Shown one piece after another: positions 60,221 to 64,000 of a DNA stretch of 64,000 bases. The translations under genes were made by a program, and so were the position numbers. Source of the DNA: Flaccisagitta enflata (taxonomy: Eukaryota > Chaetognatha > Sagittoidea > Aphragmophora); the NCBI GenBank assembly GCA_965153355.1, contig OZ231127.1, forward strand, positions 16,058,001-16,122,000. The letters run 5' to 3'. Numbering within the stretch: position 1 is the stretch's first letter; each line of letters begins with the position of its first letter. The notes beneath the pieces were generated by a model. The model was not told the DNA's origin. It did not search any database and worked only from the letters and a program-made list of their open reading frames with translations.

Positions 60221-60548
60221 TTTTTAGTCACATACACGCGACTCGGCGCCTTGTTGCGTCCGTTGGTCTGTCCTTCCCTCATTCTGTTCTTCCATGTCCT
60301 AACATGTCTGTCAGATTCGCCTGCCAGCCTTGTCGACGCTGCACATTGGGTTGCCTGAGATCCAAATACACTATGGGCCGAAGAGAAAGAAAATGCACCA
60401 TAAGTTAACAAGGCCAAGTAGGTGAATAGATGCAACGTAAGGATCGTCAAACAAATGCATTACTGACCAACCAACCAACCATCTGACCAACCGACCGACA
60501 GACACAGCCAGTTATGGAGCTAGAGGTGCTTTGTTGCCCCTAAAAATA
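60221..60548. mobile_element. HP-related pieces, one per orientation
   Basis: A decayed hairpin end (AGTCACATACACGCGACT) at about 60224, and a minus copy AACAAGGCCAAGTAGGTGAA at 60408 with a GACCAACC tract and ending AGGTGCTTTGTTGCCCCTAA. Confidence 0.65.
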
Positions 60549-60652
60549 TAGAAATAGGATTTTATGCATTATAAGTTTTGCAGTGCTGCTCTATCAGAAT
60601 TGGTCTTATATATTTTTTGTCGCGGGCTACATGACTACACTGTACTAAATTC

Positions 60653-60828
60653 TTTTTAGTTGCGGACACGCAACTCTATAAGAGGCTTTGTCCGTCCGTC
60701 CGTCCGTCCGTCCGTTGGTCCGTCGGTCCGTTGGTCCGTCGGTGAGCACGAGTCAAAATGTATGAAAACGCACATTTCCGCTCCTGCCCACCCGTCCGCA
60801 ACTGGTGGCCGTGTATCCGGCCTTGTTG
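60653..60828 (+). mobile_element. HP element (GTTGCG type), complete
   Basis: TTTTT, palindrome AGTTGCGGACACGCAACT (60658-60675), CTATAAGAGGCTTTGTCCGT, GTCC tract, CGCTCCTGCCCACCCGTCCG, CAACTGGTGGCC, end GTGTATCCGGCCTTGTT. Confidence 0.93.
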
Positions 60829-60839
60829 CTTCAAGATTT

Positions 60840-61370
60840 TTTTTCATTTAAATTTTCACTTCCTTAATTTTCACTTTAGAAATTTTCACTTCAAAATTTT
60901 TCACTAAAAACATTTTCATTTCAAAAATTTTCACTTCAAAAATTTTTATTTTCAAAATTTTCACGAAAAAAATTTTCATTTCAAAAATTTTTTCATGAAT
61001 TTTTTTCGCTTAAACTTTTTTGCTCAAATTTATTTTTGCTCAAATTTTTACTTCAAAAATTTTTACGTATCAGCGAAAATTTGAATGAAAAAAAAATTTA
61101 GCAAAAAAAATTTGAGAAAGAAAAATTTTTGAAATGAAAATTTTTGAAGTTAAAATTTTTGAAAATAAAAAGTTTTGAAGTGAAAATTTTTACTTCAAAA
61201 ATTTTCATTTCAAAAATTTTCACTTCAAAAATTTTCACTTCAAAAATTTTCACTTCAAAAATTTTTGCTTCCAAAGTTTTCACTTCAAAAATTTTCACTT
61301 CAAAAATTTATTTTACTCCAATTTTTTTGCTAAATTTTTTTCATTTAAATTTTCACTTAAGAAATTTTTT
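60840..61370. repeat. TTTTCACTTCAAAAA minisatellite with an inverted segment
   Basis: Units of about 16-17 bp. The orientation flips at about 61070-61190 and back, so parts pair as a long imperfect hairpin. Extremely AT-rich. Confidence 0.85.
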
Positions 61371-61789
61371 TAGCTTAGGATAGTTTTAAGCATCAAAGAA
61401 TTGCATTTAAAACAAATTATTGCATGAAAGACTTTTTATAATTAAAAAAAAATTCTTGATTCTTTTTTTTTTTGCTAAAAATTCATGTACACTTTTTCTT
61501 TGTTAACACTTTCTAGCCTTTAACATATTTTTCAATGTTTGAAATATTATCAATATAATAAAAAGAATTGATTTTTCATAATTTTCCTAAACAAAGATTT
61601 ATCTTTTAATTTATATCTATTTTGGTACCTTTCAGCCCATAGTGCATTTTGTATCATCATGGCGCATAGTGGGTGGTCAAACCCACGGCATCAGTGGCAA
61701 TCAACTGAAATGATTCTATTACCTAAAACCATATAAATGCGTGCGCCATATTTAAATATGGCGATTAAAGAGGACGGAGGAAGGAAATA

Positions 61790-61794
<5 letters not shown>

Positions 61795-61862
<68 letters not shown>
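61795..61862. repeat. (GA)n microsatellite
   Basis: About 68 bp of GA. Confidence 0.97.
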
Positions 61863-61865
<3 letters not shown>

Positions 61866-62179
61866 TGTATGCGCAGCGATCGCAAGCACGAAGACATTGA
61901 GTTATAACTGGTTCTATACACGAAGATATAAATGCTTTGTCCTAAAGAAGGCAAAAATGTAAAAAAATGCTCTTGTTGGCTGCACGCAAGCGATAGCAAG
62001 ATGCGGCGCACACTGTTATAACTTGCAGTATTTGGGCCAGGTAATATCTCAAAATGTAGGTCTAAAATTGCCAAAAAGCTCTGGAACCTTATCATTCTGA
62101 CATATTTTTTCGTGATGAACACGAATCTAGCCTCCATTTTTGAATGTTATGTGAGCTACCCGTTCAAAAATCCATTTTT

Positions 62180-62860
62180 TTGCCAATTTTGGGGTATAAA
62201 TGCGTTTTTTGGCTACTTAAAGTCCGCTGTTGTCCCTTGATAGAAATTTTCAATTAAACCTAACAAGAACTGTAGTAAATACACTGTCCACAAAAATCTG
62301 GTGGCCATACAAAGTTCTTAAGTAGTCAAAAACAGGCCAAAAATGGGTCAAATTAGCAAAAATGGGTTAAATTAGCCATTTTTTTCAAAAATCTCAGTTA
62401 TTTAGAATTTTTTAGCGAATCACACTTAATCTAGTCAGAACTAGGATAAATATACGCATTGAGAGCCTTGAACACTGATACCAGGGTTATATCAGGCCAA
62501 AAACAGGCCAAAAATTGGCAAATTTGGCCAAAATCTGCATGTTCATCAGACCGAGCATTGTTATTCCAAATTGTTTTGCCAATCTCATTAAATCCAGTCA
62601 GAACTAGGTCAAAAATACCCTATGAGAGCTTTGGACACTGACACCGGAGCCTTAGCAGGCCAAAAACAGGCTAAAAGTGGGCTAAAATGACCAAAATCTG
62701 CATTTTCATCTAAAACATCGCTGTTAATTACAATTATTCCGATCGTCTCACTCAATCTTGTCATAATTGGGTCAACTGTATTCATTGAGAGCTTTAGACA
62801 TTGATACCGGGGCCATAACAGGCCAAAAACAGGCTAAAGTTGGGCTGAAATGACCGCAAC
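62180..62860. repeat. Degenerate tandem array, period about 163 bp
   Basis: CAGGCCAAAAACAGGC-type blocks at about 62330, 62493, 62657 and 62818, each followed by AAATCTGCATTTTCATC and CTCA-T-AATC-AGTCA-AA-T-GGTCAA text. No open frame of note. Confidence 0.85.
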
Positions 62861-62862
62861 GG

Positions 62863-62950
62863 TGGCCTAAATTATGAAAATCTTATTTTTTCATGAAAGT
62901 ATATAGTGTGACCTATCAAATGATTGGAAATTCCACCAGGATTATGAATC
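62863..62950. mobile_element. Partial arm of the 620-bp foldback family
   Basis: GCAACGGTGGCCTAAATTAT, AAGTATATAGTGTGACCTAT and CAAATGATTGGAAATTCCAC match one arm around the core of the elements at 23386 and 27179. The other arm is absent. Confidence 0.75.
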
Positions 62951-63039
62951 TTGAATCAGAATTTAAAAAAAGAGATATCCCTAAGATCTATGTGTAAATG
63001 TAAAAGAAAATTGATACTTGATGAACCAATACTGTTTCA

Positions 63040-64000
63040 CTGTTTGCCACCTTTTTCAGCTGTTTTTTAATACCAACAACCTGAAAAACTGTGAAAATGG
63101 CCATTTTTACGGCATATTACAACAAAAAATGACACTGAATGACGACAGCTTCATTTGATTTTTGGCATGAATATGTCTCAGAGTCAAACCAATACTGTTT
63201 GACCGTTTGCTACCTGTTGCAGCTATCTTTTAACATCAACAACCTGAAAAACTGTGAAAATGGTAATTTTACGGCATTTTACGGCAAAAAATAACACTGA
63301 ATGATGACCGCTTTGCTTGTTTTTGGCATGAGCATGTCTCATGCCCAAACCATCACTGTTTCATTGTTTGATAACCATAATAGCAGTTTTAGATCATCAA
63401 CAGCCTGAAAAACTGAAAATAGCCATTTTTACGGCATTTTACGGCATTTTACGGCAAAGAATGACACTGGATGATGACGGCTTTACTTGAATTTTAACGT
63501 GAATATGTCTTTGAGTCAAACTATTACTGGATGACCATTTGGCCATCTTTTTCAACTGTTGCTGAACATAAAAATCCTCAAAAACTGTGAAAATTGCCAT
63601 TTTTACGGCATTTTACGGCAAAAAATAACAGAATGATGATAGCTTCACTTGAATTTTGGCATGAATGTGTCTTAGGGTCAAACAAATTCTGTTTTACCAT
63701 TGGCCACCTTTTTCAGCTAATTTTTGATACCAGCAACCTGAAAAACTGTGAAAATGGCCCATTTTACGGCAAAAAATGACACTGAATGATGACGACTTTG
63801 CTTGATTTTTGGCATGAGCATGTCTCATGGCCAAACCATCACTGTTTCATTGTTTGATAACTATAATAGCAGTTTTAGATCATGAACAGCCTGAAAAACT
63901 GTGAGAATAGCCATTTTTACGGCATTTTTACGGCATTTTACAGCAAAAAATGACACTGGATGAAGATGGCTTCACTTGAATTTTGGCGTGAATATGTCTT
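63040..64000. repeat. Tandem array, period about 151-169 bp, runs off the right edge
   Basis: CCTGAAAAACTGTGAAAATG recurs at about 63079, 63243, 63404, 63569, 63738 and 63889, each followed by TTTTACGGCATTTTACGGCA and AATGACACTGAATGATGACG. The ACGGCATTTTACGGC motif also occurs in the foldback at 18440-19735. Confidence 0.9.

Noticed and set aside
61691-62137. 148-codon minus-strand frame
   Set aside because: Half is a GA tract; the rest has no family resemblance.
62180-64000. Regularly spaced repeats as a CRISPR array
   Set aside because: The genome is eukaryotic, the whole unit repeats rather than a short repeat with unique spacers, and no cas genes occur.

Overview
This is a eukaryotic, intron-rich and very repeat-rich window, most likely from an invertebrate animal or a close relative of animals. 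Three recognisable animal-type genes are split into short exons with consensus GT-AG sites, separated by introns of 0.5 to about 17 kb. No bacterial-style operons, autonomous transposase genes, tRNAs, rRNAs or CRISPR arrays were seen. I cannot name the species.

Genes, left to right. (1) Positions 1-7184, minus strand: the 5' half of an anoctamin (TMEM16 family membrane protein), five exons, running off the left edge; exon 1 encodes a run of 33 asparagines. (2) Positions 16074-37642, minus strand: the first three coding exons of an Epac (cAMP-activated Rap GEF), ending inside its first cyclic-nucleotide-binding domain. Later exons were not found, although the anoctamin follows on the same strand. 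(3) Positions 26857-29245, plus strand: a previously unrecognised three-exon gene nested inside Epac intron 2. It has a signal peptide, several basic cleavage-like sites and a C-terminal Lys-Arg ... Gly-Arg-stop arrangement typical of amidated peptide precursors. (4) Positions 45836-51600, minus strand: the last four exons of an LCAT/lysosomal phospholipase A2 (PLA2G15)-like acyltransferase, with Ser, Asp and His catalytic positions intact.

The rest is dominated by repeats. Long microsatellites (CAA, GAAA/CTTT, GA/TC, GACA, GAAT, GT, GAC/CGA) fill introns and often lie within a few bases of splice sites. A high-copy short interspersed element, here called the HP element (more than 30 copies or pieces), has one end formed by a terminal palindrome followed by A's, then a GTCC/GTCG-type tetranucleotide tract, then conserved GCTCCTGCCCA and GCCCCTGCCCACCCG blocks, and ends GGCCTTGTT. 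Its palindrome exists in several versions that change on both sides together. A second module (GGTCAGCGGTACCCG ... GGCAGCGGCCCC) carries 20-21 bp minisatellites.

Many long inverted-repeat (foldback) elements occur. At least four have CAC-type ends and exact 4-bp target duplications, three of them 616-622 bp long with a shared core. Two others have CAG or CCAG ends and a TA duplication. Several repeat insertions can be compared with empty copies inside this same window, so their boundaries and nesting order are read directly. The right end (62.2-64.0 kb) is a degenerate array with a period of about 160 bp.
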